From Zoogloeaceae bacterium (lineage in GTDB: Bacteria > Pseudomonadota > Gammaproteobacteria > Burkholderiales > Rhodocyclaceae): DNA of 6,241 nucleotides. Position 1 is the stretch's first letter, and every line of letters begins with the position of its first letter. Shown piece by piece: positions 1 through 5,898 of the stretch. The stretch spans positions 1-6,241 of the forward strand of contig JAISSL010000168.1 of assembly GCA_031273145.1 (NCBI GenBank), written 5' to 3'. The notes below the pieces were generated by a model. The model was given only the letters and a program-made list of their open reading frames with translations, ran no database searches and was not told where the DNA came from. The translations under genes were made by a program, and so were the position numbers.

Positions 1-111
1 GAGTAGCTTGAAGGCCGCCCTTGAGCGCCAGCCTTCCTTTTTTGCCTGCCGCACGTAAGGGTCGGTCACATGCTCATGTATCCATGCCCGGCTGCTCTGG
101 CTCTTCCCCAT
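1..111 (-). CDS. rlmE: 23S rRNA 2'-O-methyltransferase RlmE (FtsJ/RrmJ), N-terminal 37 codons only
   Basis: Reading the minus strand from the ATG at 111-109 gives 37 open codons up to the window edge. The peptide starts [15 protein letters not shown] and continues through [12 protein letters not shown] to [10 protein letters not shown]. This is the conserved N-terminus of RlmE: E. coli has a similar SSRWLQEH...YVQQAQKKGLRSRAWFKL stretch. RlmE methylates the ribose of U2552 in 23S rRNA, using S-adenosylmethionine, late in 50S assembly. The SAM-binding domain lies outside the window, so the catalytic residues cannot be checked. The start lies 5 bp after the transporter stop codon. A purine run (AAAGGG, 118-113) is too close to the ATG to be a good ribosome site, so translational coupling to the transporter gene is likely. 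The family assignment is firm; whether the gene is intact is unknown. Confidence 0.9.
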   Translation of the reverse strand, partial: MGKSQSSRAWIHEHVTDPYVRQAKKEGWRSRAAFKLL

Positions 112-116
112 GCCCT

Positions 117-1631
117 TTATTCCAGAAGGCTGTAGGCACAGATGAGCAGGATGGTGAGCGGCACCAGATAGCGCAAGAGCAATTGCCAGACGGTTTCTTG
201 TTCCCGTTTAAGTCTCTGGCTGATGTAAATTGCCGCCGCGACGCCCGTAATCGGCACGACAATGCGGGTATTCCAGTAAGCCAGCAGGCCAAGATTGTGG
301 GCGAAGATAAGCAGGATGGCGAACGGCACCACGTAGCGCAAAATCGCTTGCCAGACGGTAAACATCCGGGGCGGGAGCGCGATTTCTTCCCGTGCCACTT
401 CCCGTTTGATTATCCAGCCGACGAAAATCGCCACCGCGATGCCGCTTACCGGCATGGCAATGCAGGTACTCCAGTAATCGAGCAGCTCGAAGAGGTTTTT
501 CCCGAACCAGCGGTAATCGCTCCAGAGATTGAACGAGAAACAGACGCCAATGCCAAGCAGCCACGAGAACGCCCCGCCGCAAAAGGCCGCGTACATGCGG
601 GTAAAACCGGCGCGCTCGTTCAGCCAAGCGGTAAAAGGCTCCAGCAGGGAGATGGCGGAAGTCCACGCGGCAAAAATCACCAGCAGGAAAAAGAAGAGGC
701 CGAACACCCGTCCGCCCGGCATGTGCGCGAAGGTGAGCGGCAGGGTTTGCAGAATCAGTCCCGGCCCGCTCCCCGGTTTCAGTCCATGGGCGAAGGTGAG
801 GGAAAAAATCGCCAGTCCTGCAAGAAGTCCTACCAGAATCCCCGCCATGGCTACCCAGAAGCTCGCATGGGTGATGGATGCGCCCTGCTTGAAATAGGAA
901 CCGTAAGCGATGATGACGCCCATCCCCAGGCTCAGGGAGAAAAAGGCGTGTCCCAGGGCGCTTAACACGACTTCCTGGTCAATCGCTTTCGGCTTGAAGG
1001 CAAACATGAAATGGATAGCCTGCGGCATGTCCCCGGCAATGCCGCCCCACAGGGTCAGGCAAAGCAGAATCAGGAAGAGCGCGGGCATCATCACCCGGTT
1101 GGCGCGCTCGATCCCGGATACCACGCCCCGCGCCACCACGCCGATCGTCAGCAGCATGAACAGGGTATGGCACAGAATCAGCTCGCCCGGATTCGCCTGG
1201 AGCGCGGTAAACCCGGCTTCTGCCGCCGCCTGCGTCTCGAACCGCTCGCCAATCAGCATCTTCCAGAAATAATCCACAATCCAGCCCGACACGACGCTGT
1301 AATAGCCGAGAATCAGGAGCGCGCCAATCGTGCCCAGCCAGCCGACCAGTCCCCACCAGGGCGAACGGTTGGATTCTTCCGCCACCTTCAACATGGAAAT
1401 CACCGGATTGCCTCGCCCGCGCCGCCCGATCAGGGTTTCCGCCATCAGGAGCGGGATGCCGATCAAGAGCACGAAAAAGAGATAGAGGATGACGAAGGCG
1501 CTACCGCCCTGTGTCCCGGCAATGTAGGGAAAACGCCAGATGTTGCCCAGTCCGACCGAAGAGCCGATGGTCACCAGAATAAAGGCCCAGCGATTCGTCC
1601 AGGTTGCGCGTTCGGGAGAAGATGTGTTCAT
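117..1631 (-). CDS. Sodium-dependent transporter of the NSS/SNF family with an extra C-terminal helix pair
   Basis: This 504-residue inner-membrane protein belongs to the LeuT/MhsT family, which imports amino acids or related solutes with Na+. Helix 1 has the signature [14 protein letters not shown] (residues 23-36). N30 and R33 correspond to the Na1 ligand N27 and the outer-gate R30 of LeuT. The unwound helix 6 reads [12 protein letters not shown] (227-238). Helix 8 has AAWTSAIS (321-328), whose T324 and S325 match the Na2 ligands. D385 in LLDYW probably matches gate residue D404. By eye there are 11 core helices (about 16-447). Residues 452-502 then repeat helices 10 and 11, giving about 13. 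Bacterial members are usually about 450 residues with 11 or 12 helices. The substrate cannot be read from the sequence. The start lies 7 bp after the upstream stop, without a clear Shine-Dalgarno sequence. Confidence 0.93.
   Translation of the reverse strand: MNTSSPERATWTNRWAFILVTIGSSVGLGNIWRFPYIAGTQGGSAFVILYLFFVLLIGIPLLMAETLIGRRGRGNPVISMLKVAEESNRSPWWGLVGWLGTIGALLILGYYSVVSGWIVDYFWKMLIGERFETQAAAEAGFTALQANPGELILCHTLFMLLTIGVVARGVVSGIERANRVMMPALFLILLCLTLWGGIAGDMPQAIHFMFAFKPKAIDQEVVLSALGHAFFSLSLGMGVIIAYGSYFKQGASITHASFWVAMAGILVGLLAGLAIFSLTFAHGLKPGSGPGLILQTLPLTFAHMPGGRVFGLFFFLLVIFAAWTSAISLLEPFTAWLNERAGFTRMYAAFCGGAFSWLLGIGVCFSFNLWSDYRWFGKNLFELLDYWSTCIAMPVSGIAVAIFVGWIIKREVAREEIALPPRMFTVWQAILRYVVPFAILLIFAHNLGLLAYWNTRIVVPITGVAAAIYISQRLKREQETVWQLLLRYLVPLTILLICAYSLLE
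120..278 (-). repeat. Copy 2 of an intragenic tandem duplication in the NSS transporter gene
   Basis: This segment encodes residues 452-504 and repeats the segment at 288-476. The protein match is YWxTxI..P.xG.A.AI...KRE followed by TVWQ..LRY.VP..ILLI.A. About 27 of 49 aligned residues are identical. The DNA at 145-194 matches 310-359 at 42 of 50 positions, a 165-bp offset that agrees with the 55-residue protein offset. Copy 2 lacks 12 residues found in the loop of copy 1, and it has Ala451 where copy 1 has the gate Asp385. Confidence 0.85.
288..476 (-). repeat. Copy 1 of the intragenic duplication (canonical helices 10 and 11)
   Basis: This segment encodes residues 386-448. They align with canonical helices 10 and 11 of 11-helix NSS proteins and directly follow D385, the probable extracellular gate residue. 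It is the parental-looking copy, because it sits in the expected place in the fold. It carries a 12-residue loop (412-423, [12 protein letters not shown]) that the second copy lacks. Confidence 0.85.
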
Positions 1632-1638
1632 GGGCTTG

Positions 1639-2208
1639 TCAATTCTGTCCGGTTGAGAAGATGAAGGATGCCACTATGTAACCTTCCTCATAGCCGATGT
1701 CCAAATCCATCCGCCAGCGCATCGCGCCGCTCATGCAGACGGGCAGGACGACTTCGCCCCGAAAATGCCCCGTTGCGTCCTTTTCAAGCGGGCGGAGAAT
1801 GGTTCCCATGTTCATGTCCGCGCCGGACAGAACCAGTTGGATGACGCGGATGTCCGCTTCCGTTTCCAGCGTGGCCTGCACCGTAAATGTATTTAAGGGT
1901 TTGAGCGGTCGTTCGGGAAAATCCACGGTCAGCCGGTCGCCGCCCGGTATTTCTACTGTACAGGGGGAAAAAGCAAGGTCACAGTCCGCAACCGGCAGGC
2001 GCTTTATTCGGATGGCGGGATGTTCATCGGCGCTTTCAGGGAGGGCTTCCCTGGTCTCAATCATCATCGCGGCTGCCCATATCAATAACACCACCAACAC
2101 CGCCGCCCAAAGACGGTTCCTGATGGTATATTCCCTTGCCAGCCACTGCCCCAATCGGCTCGCGGCAGCGCGCAGAAACTGGCGCATGTTTGCAAACAAA
2201 CCTTTCAT
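1639..2208 (-). CDS. Unrecognised membrane-anchored protein with a Cys/Met-containing extracytoplasmic domain
   Basis: I do not recognise a named family for this 189-residue protein. An N-terminal basic segment (residues 1-32) precedes one hydrophobic helix (about 33-50, [18 protein letters not shown]). The remaining 140 or so residues should therefore be periplasmic. They look beta-rich and carry three cysteines (C76, C83, C158), a DMNMG motif (131-135) and [11 protein letters not shown] (155-165). Beta-sandwich domains of the FixH/YtkA type share this layout: one anchor helix, a methionine motif in mid-domain and a late LP...W segment. I infer a distant relation, perhaps with metal binding, at low confidence. 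The start ATG overlaps the dut stop codon as ATGA, which supports this start over Met8. The stop lies 7 bp before the transporter gene, so co-expression with it is likely. Confidence 0.75.
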   Translation of the reverse strand: MKGLFANMRQFLRAAASRLGQWLAREYTIRNRLWAAVLVVLLIWAAAMMIETREALPESADEHPAIRIKRLPVADCDLAFSPCTVEIPGGDRLTVDFPERPLKPLNTFTVQATLETEADIRVIQLVLSGADMNMGTILRPLEKDATGHFRGEVVLPVCMSGAMRWRMDLDIGYEEGYIVASFIFSTGQN

Positions 2209-2657
2209 TGCCGTCCCGTGCTCCCAAAACCGCCTGCGCCGCGCTCGCTTTGTGAAAATTCCTCGACCCGGTTCAATTCAGCCTGAAGGACGGGGACGAC
2301 CACCAGTTGCGCCAGCCGTTCCAGCGGATTGATGACAAAAGTCTCCTGCCCCCGGTTCCAGACGGAAATCATGAGTTCGCCCTGATAATCCGAATCAATC
2401 AGCCCCACGAGATTGCCCAGCACGATGCCATGTTTGTGCCCCAGGCCGGAACGCGGCAAAATCAGGGCGGCCATGCCCGGATCGGCGAGATGAATGGCAA
2501 GACCGGCAGGCACGAGGAGGGTTTCGCCGGGGGCGATGCTGCGCGGTTCCGGGAGACAGGCGCGTAAATCCAGCCCCGCCGCGCCGGGAGAGGCATACTG
2601 CGGCAGGGCGTCATTAAGACGCGGGTCGAGAATCTTGATGTCAATTCGCACGGGCAC
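2205..2657 (-). CDS. dut: Deoxyuridine 5'-triphosphate nucleotidohydrolase (dUTPase)
   Basis: This cytosolic trimeric enzyme hydrolyses dUTP to dUMP and pyrophosphate. It keeps uracil out of DNA and supplies the precursor of dTMP. All five motifs are visible in order: [10 protein letters not shown] (residues 24-33), [10 protein letters not shown] (68-77), [15 protein letters not shown] (81-95, with catalytic Asp90), PLERLAQLV (111-119) and the C-terminal [10 protein letters not shown] (139-148), whose Phe144 stacks on the uracil. At 150 residues it has the normal length, and it aligns closely with E. coli Dut. The start is a GTG at 2657-2655. It is preceded by GGAG at 2668-2665 with a 7-nt spacer; the GTG two codons later has a poorer spacing. 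The first 17 bp overlap the 3' end of coaBC, and the stop overlaps the next start, so translation is probably coupled. Confidence 0.97.
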   Translation of the reverse strand: MPVRIDIKILDPRLNDALPQYASPGAAGLDLRACLPEPRSIAPGETLLVPAGLAIHLADPGMAALILPRSGLGHKHGIVLGNLVGLIDSDYQGELMISVWNRGQETFVINPLERLAQLVVVPVLQAELNRVEEFSQSERGAGGFGSTGRQ

Positions 2658-3849
2658 GGTTTTTCTCCATCAGGGTGGCGATATACGCAATGATCTGGCG
2701 GGCAATTTCCGGCTTTTCTCCCGGCGGCAGCGGATGTGAACCTTCCTCATCAAAGAGGATAACCCGGTTTGTCTCCCCGCCTAAAGCCTCCTGCACCAGA
2801 TTGCCCACGATGAGCGGGATTTTTTTGCGCTGGCGTTTTTGTTCGGCAAAGATTTCCAGCTTTTCGCTTTCCGCCGCGAATCCCACGCAAAAGGGCGCGC
2901 GCGGCAAGGCGGCAACTTCGGCGAGAATATCCGGGTTGGCAACCAGCCGGATTTCAGGCGGCGTGCCGCTCTCCTTCTTGTGTTTCTGCGCGGTTGCGTT
3001 TTCCACCCGATAATCGGCAACGGCGGCTACCGCAATGAACAAATCCGCCGTAGACGCTTCTTTCAGGACGGCATCGCGCATTTCCAGGGCGCTCGTCACG
3101 CGGGTTACGCGCACGCCGTAAGGCGCGGGGCGTTCCACCGGGCCGGAGATGAGCGAGACATCCGCCCCCGCCTGCATGGCGGCGCGCGCCAGCGCATAGC
3201 CCATTTTGCCGGAAGAGCGATTGGTAATGCCGCGCACCGGGTCAATGGCTTCAAAAGTAGGTCCCGCCGTCATGAGCACCTTTTTTCCGGTCAGGATTTT
3301 GGGCGTAAGCGCGGCGATGATCGCTTCCAGAATTATTTCCGGTTCCAGCATCCGCCCCGCGCCTTCTTCGCCACAGGCGAGATCGCCATAGGCAGGGCCA
3401 AGAAGGCGGACGCCATCATCCAACAGGGTGTCGACATTGCGCCGGGTTGCCGGATGTTCCCACATCTGCCGGTTCATGGCGGGCGCGACGAATACCGGCG
3501 TTTGACAAGCCAGTATCAGGGTGGAGAGTAAATCTTCCGCGCGACCGGTAGCCATCCGCGCCAGAAAATCCGCCGTTGCGGGCACGACCAGAATCGCATC
3601 CGCGCCGCGTGAAAGTTCGATATGGGGCATTCCGTTTGCAATTGAGTGATCCCACAGGTCGGTAAAGACCGCCTCGCCGGAGAGCGCCTGAAAGGTTGCC
3701 GGGGCGACGAAATGGGTTGCGGCTTTCGTCATGACGACCCGAACCCGCGCGCCCTTGCGCTTTAAGTCGCGCAGAAGAAAGGCGGCCTTGTAGGCAGCCA
3801 CGCCGCCGCAAACGCCCAAGAGAATGGTTTTGTCCTGTAATTCCATCAT
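2641..3849 (-). CDS. coaBC: Bifunctional phosphopantothenoylcysteine decarboxylase / phosphopantothenate-cysteine ligase
   Basis: CoaBC performs two steps of coenzyme A synthesis. The CoaB part joins 4'-phosphopantothenate to cysteine using CTP, and the CoaC part decarboxylates the product to 4'-phosphopantetheine with FMN. The CoaC flavoprotein domain covers about residues 6-185 and shows catalytic His76 ([11 protein letters not shown]), the PAMN motif with Asn126, and Cys159 in [10 protein letters not shown]. The CoaB domain (about 188-395) shows [24 protein letters not shown] (split here as [14 protein letters not shown], 194-207, and [10 protein letters not shown], 208-217), AAVADYR (275-281) and the KHKK lysine cluster (289-292). 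The length of 402 is normal. Two adjacent ATG codons begin the gene; the first follows a modest GAGTAGG. It is the first gene of the minus-strand block and overlaps dut by 17 bp. Confidence 0.97.
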   Translation of the reverse strand: MMELQDKTILLGVCGGVAAYKAAFLLRDLKRKGARVRVVMTKAATHFVAPATFQALSGEAVFTDLWDHSIANGMPHIELSRGADAILVVPATADFLARMATGRAEDLLSTLILACQTPVFVAPAMNRQMWEHPATRRNVDTLLDDGVRLLGPAYGDLACGEEGAGRMLEPEIILEAIIAALTPKILTGKKVLMTAGPTFEAIDPVRGITNRSSGKMGYALARAAMQAGADVSLISGPVERPAPYGVRVTRVTSALEMRDAVLKEASTADLFIAVAAVADYRVENATAQKHKKESGTPPEIRLVANPDILAEVAALPRAPFCVGFAAESEKLEIFAEQKRQRKKIPLIVGNLVQEALGGETNRVILFDEEGSHPLPPGEKPEIARQIIAYIATLMEKNRARAN

Positions 3850-3873
3850 GCCTACTCGAAAAACCGGGCGCTT

Positions 3874-3879
3874 ATTCTA
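3874..3879 (-). promoter_or_regulatory. Candidate -10 box (TAGAAT) for the coaBC operon
   Basis: On the minus strand TAGAAT lies about 25 bp before the coaBC start and matches TATAAT at five of six positions. I see no good -35 hexamer at 16-18 bp spacing. This is a weak call based on position and the -10 match only. Confidence 0.25.
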
Positions 3880-3969
3880 ACCCAGTCTTGCAAACGATGT
3901 TGTGCATGGCAATTAGTCTTGCAGACAGCATCTGCCGCTCCTACGTTTTTTTCAACGCGATGTGCCTTT

Positions 3970-3997
3970 TTCAATGCGGATGCCATTGAATTTTTTT
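3970..3997 (+). terminator. Weak hairpin followed by seven T, terminator-like on the + strand
   Basis: TTCAATG (3970-3976) pairs with CATTGAA (3984-3990) around a 7-nt loop, and seven T follow (3991-3997). The stem is AT-rich, so termination would be weak. No + strand gene lies upstream; the structure could be part of the repeat element instead. Confidence 0.3.
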
Positions 3998-4094
3998 GTA
4001 GGGGCGGCAATCTGCCGCCCGCAAGACTCCGCAGTCTGCAAGACCTGCCGCCCGTGCCATGCTTTAGCCCCGGTTGAGGGAAGGAGATTCCATC

Positions 4095-4124
4095 ATGTAC
4101 GGGTTTAAACAAAAACCGCTCTAA
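4095..4124 (+). CDS. Possible 9-residue mini-ORF with a strong ribosome binding site
   Basis: ATG at 4095 is preceded by a full Shine-Dalgarno match, AAGGAG (4081-4086), with an 8-nt spacer. The reading frame gives MYGFKQKPL and then TAA. It ends 10 bp before the hairpin and T-run at 4135-4172. The order of ribosome site, short frame and terminator resembles a leader peptide or a tiny gene. Against this, no convincing promoter is visible upstream, the peptide has no recognisable family, and the frame sits within repeat-rich DNA. The fliK promoter lies downstream of the hairpin, so the frame would not attenuate fliK from that promoter. It may be chance. Confidence 0.25.
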   Translation: MYGFKQKPL

Positions 4125-4134
4125 GCCTTGTGTC

Positions 4135-4172
4135 TTGCCGTCCGCATGTCTTGCGGACGGCAATGTTTTTTT
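4135..4172 (+). terminator. Rho-independent terminator-like hairpin on the + strand
   Basis: TTGCCGTCCGCA (4135-4146) pairs perfectly with TGCGGACGGCAA (4152-4163) over 12 bp with a 5-nt loop. TG and then seven T (4166-4172) follow. This is a convincing intrinsic terminator for + strand transcripts, yet no recognised + strand gene lies upstream in the window. It may end a short RNA from the repeat interval (possibly the mini-ORF at 4095) or shield the flagellar promoter from read-through. Confidence 0.55.
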
Positions 4173-4228
4173 AAATAATTGCCCAGGCGCGGCTTGATTT
4201 TGCAGGACACGCAGTCTGCAAGACAGCA

Positions 4229-4244
4229 TGGCACAACCCTTGCT
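4229..4244 (+). promoter_or_regulatory. Sigma-54 (RpoN) promoter for fliK-fliL
   Basis: TGGCAC (4229-4234), five bases, then TTGCT (4240-4244) match the sigma-54 consensus TGGCAC-N5-TTGCW. The invariant GG (4230-4231) and GC (4242-4243) are separated by exactly 10 bp. Transcription should begin about 12 bp downstream, near 4255, leaving a leader of about 23 nt before the fliK start. Such promoters need an enhancer-binding activator; in flagellar systems of this type that is usually a FleQ/FlrC-like protein, which is not present in this window. Confidence 0.85.
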
Positions 4245-4277
4245 TTCATGAAGTTAAATTGAACGCATGAGGCAACC

Positions 4278-5879
4278 ATGACTGCAATCACCCCTATTTC
4301 TGCTCTTGCCAGTACCGTCGCGGACGGTCTGGGAGGGCTATCGGGCAGCCTGACCGCCGCCGATCTTGCCGCGCTTCAGGGAGGCGGGAAGGGCGGCTTT
4401 GCGGGGTTGTTTGCGGCGCTGCTTGCTGCGGGTTCCGATACGGATATTGCCCCGGAACTGTCGCAGGAACTGCCTGTCGATTTTCTTGCCAGTCAGCTCT
4501 TGCAGCCTCAACTGACGGTAGCATCTGCCGGGATTGAAGTATCTACCGGGATTGAGGAACTAACAGAAGGGGCTTTGCCGCAACTGGCATCGCCGCTCAT
4601 GCCGGAGATGTTCTTGCCAGAGACGCCTTTGTCGGATGCGCCTTTGCCGGATATGCCCTTGCCGGAAACACTTCTGCCGGAGACCCTCCTGCCCCAGCCC
4701 CCCTTGCCCAAGACGCCTCTGCCGGAAACGCTCCTGCCTGAAGCATCCTTGCCGGAGGCTCCCCTGCTGGAAATGCCGCTGCCAGAAATACTCCAGCCCG
4801 AAACGCCTTTGCCGGAGATGCCTTTGCCAAAGGCGATTCAGCCAGCGGCGCATCTGCCGGAGGTTCCCTTGTCAAAGGTACTCCAGCCGGAGACGCCGCA
4901 GGAGATACTGTTGCCAGAGGCATCTCTGGCGGAAGCATTGGTTCAACTCCTGCAACCCGCCTTGAGCGAGAAAGGCGAGAAAGAGCCGGATAAAAACATC
5001 CCCGAAGTGTCGGAAGAGAGCCTCATTGCGCTGGGGGCGCTTGCCACGCCGGTAGAAAGCGTCGAGACCGTTCTACCCACTGCGCTGGAAGTCTCCGGCA
5101 AGGCTACGGCATCCCTGCCGCCTGCCGCGCCGCCCCTTACGCCGCAGAAGGCGGAAAAGGAAGAATTGCCTCTATCCCCGGCAAAACCTACTGCGGTATT
5201 GACGGACAAGGCTTTGCCGCCGACGGCAAATCTTGCCGGAAAATCGGATGGGCACTCTTCCGGCGGACAGGAAGAAAAACAGGATTTCAATCAGTTTTTG
5301 CGCGAAGCGGCGACTCTTTCCACTAGCAAAGCTGGAAATCCCGACGCGCCCCGCGCAACCGCCACCCTTTCCACTCCGGTCACGTCCCGTGCCTGGGGCG
5401 AGCGGCTGGGCGAACAGATCATCTGGATGACGAAGAACGGGCAGCAACAGGTCGAACTGAAACTCCATCCCGCCAATCTGGGGCCGCTTTCGATTTCCCT
5501 CAATATGAATGGCGACAAGGCAACCATCAACTTTACCGTCGCAACTATGGAAGTGCGGCAGGCTATTGAAGAGGCTCTGCCGCGTCTGCGCGAAATGATG
5601 TCCGCAGCCGGAGTATCATTGGGAGAGGCCGACGTGGATGAGCAAACGCGCCGGGAAACCAGCGCGCACGACATGACCGGACGGCATGGCGCCAAAGACC
5701 AGAACCCGGCGCGGCAAAATGACGAATTTGCCGAAAATTCCGGCGAATCCCCGGATGCAAACGAACCGCATGACAGAAACGCTGAAAGAGCGTCTATACT
5801 GGCGGATATGGTAAATGGACACGCGACGCCGTTCGCCTATAGCAATGGCAGAATCGGCGGCGTTGATCTGTTCGCGTAA
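4278..5879 (+). CDS. fliK: Flagellar hook-length control protein FliK
   Basis: FliK is exported by the flagellar type III apparatus. It measures the hook and triggers the switch of FlhB from hook to filament substrates. The C-terminal hook domain is clear at about residues 373-456: WGERLGEQIIWM, then QVELKLHPANLGPLSISLNM (391-410), INFTVATMEVRQAIEEALPRL and LREMMSAAGVSLGEADV. The first 100 residues are Ala/Gly/Leu-rich, as expected for a secreted, loosely folded N-terminus. Residues 108-207 are 20 uninterrupted pentapeptides of the LPExP/L type, and two more (212-221) follow after a 4-residue break. The acidic, polar tail (457-533) follows the core domain. The length of 533 is within the wide range of the family. 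GAGG (4269-4272) is 5 nt before the ATG. A sigma-54 promoter lies just upstream, and fliL follows after 19 bp. Confidence 0.93.
   Translation: MTAITPISALASTVADGLGGLSGSLTAADLAALQGGGKGGFAGLFAALLAAGSDTDIAPELSQELPVDFLASQLLQPQLTVASAGIEVSTGIEELTEGALPQLASPLMPEMFLPETPLSDAPLPDMPLPETLLPETLLPQPPLPKTPLPETLLPEASLPEAPLLEMPLPEILQPETPLPEMPLPKAIQPAAHLPEVPLSKVLQPETPQEILLPEASLAEALVQLLQPALSEKGEKEPDKNIPEVSEESLIALGALATPVESVETVLPTALEVSGKATASLPPAAPPLTPQKAEKEELPLSPAKPTAVLTDKALPPTANLAGKSDGHSSGGQEEKQDFNQFLREAATLSTSKAGNPDAPRATATLSTPVTSRAWGERLGEQIIWMTKNGQQQVELKLHPANLGPLSISLNMNGDKATINFTVATMEVRQAIEEALPRLREMMSAAGVSLGEADVDEQTRRETSAHDMTGRHGAKDQNPARQNDEFAENSGESPDANEPHDRNAERASILADMVNGHATPFAYSNGRIGGVDLFA
4599..4898 (+). repeat. 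15-bp tandem repeat array (20 units) encoding LPExP pentapeptides in fliK
   Basis: Twenty consecutive 15-bp units encode pentads such as LPETP, LPDMP, LPETL, LPEAP and QPETP. At the DNA level the common core is (c/t)TGCCGGA(a/g), with variable fourth and fifth codons. The units have diverged, so this is an older array rather than a freshly expanded one. Related units LPEAS and LAEAL follow a 12-bp interruption, ending at 4940. Every unit is a multiple of three, so gain or loss keeps the frame. The repeat also creates long but meaningless open frames on the other strand. Confidence 0.92.
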
Positions 5880-5898
5880 AAACATTGGGAGAAATTGA

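Larger units (their letters stand above)
3899..4237. repeat. Repeat-rich interval bounded by inverted repeats; possible non-autonomous repeat element
   Basis: Most of the 428-bp gap between coaBC and fliK is repeat sequence. GTTGTGC (3899-3905) and GTCTTGCAGAC (3916-3926) recur as inverted GTCTGCAAGAC (4214-4224) and GCACAAC (4231-4237). The same 11-mer also lies at 4034-4044. CGCAGTCTGCAAGAC occurs twice as a direct 15-bp repeat (4030-4044 and 4210-4224). TGCCGCTCCTAC (3932-3943 region) is an inverted partner, with one mismatch, of GTAGGGGCGGCA (3998-4009). A strong hairpin forms from GGGCGGCA (4002-4009) and TGCCGCCC (4013-4020); a second TGCCGCCC at 4046-4053 could compete for the same arm. 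No transposase and no clear target-site duplication are visible. It may be a family of dispersed intergenic repeats or a small inverted-repeat element. Confidence 0.6.

Noticed and set aside
21..965. A 314-codon + strand open frame opposite the NSS transporter
   Set aside because: It lies wholly antisense to a clearly conserved transporter and rlmE, its protein is charged low-complexity sequence of no known family, and its start has no supporting signal.
1011..1664. A 217-codon + strand open frame across the 5' half of the transporter gene
   Set aside because: It is antisense to the conserved NSS gene, and its His/Gln/Arg-rich translation looks like a frame shadow.
1697..2332. A 211-codon + strand open frame opposite the unknown protein and dut
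   Set aside because: It overlaps the conserved 3' part of dut in antisense and has the composition of a shadow frame. The minus-strand gene has the ATGA coupling, an anchor helix and a plausible domain.
2839..3531. A 230-codon + strand open frame inside coaBC
   Set aside because: It is antisense to the full-length, motif-complete coaBC gene and is Arg/His-rich with no recognisable domain.
3907..3923. A second sigma-54-like site (TGGCAA...CTTGCA)
   Set aside because: The GG and GC elements are 11 bp apart instead of 10, and TGGCAA departs from TGGCAC. It looks like a related arm of the repeat, not a working promoter.
3852..4229. A 125-codon minus-strand open frame filling the intergenic interval
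   Set aside because: Its translation consists largely of the repeat elements (recurring CRLR segments), it crosses both hairpins, and it has no recognisable domain. The repeats explain its openness.
3899..4237. CRISPR array
   Set aside because: The repeated units are too short, differ in orientation and are irregularly spaced, with no uniform spacers.
4560..4938. Several minus-strand open frames opposite the FliK pentapeptide array, with Arg/Gln or Ala/Pro repeats
   Set aside because: A 15-bp repeat without stops gives open frames in other registers automatically. Only the + strand frame has the FliK hook domain, a promoter and a ribosome site.
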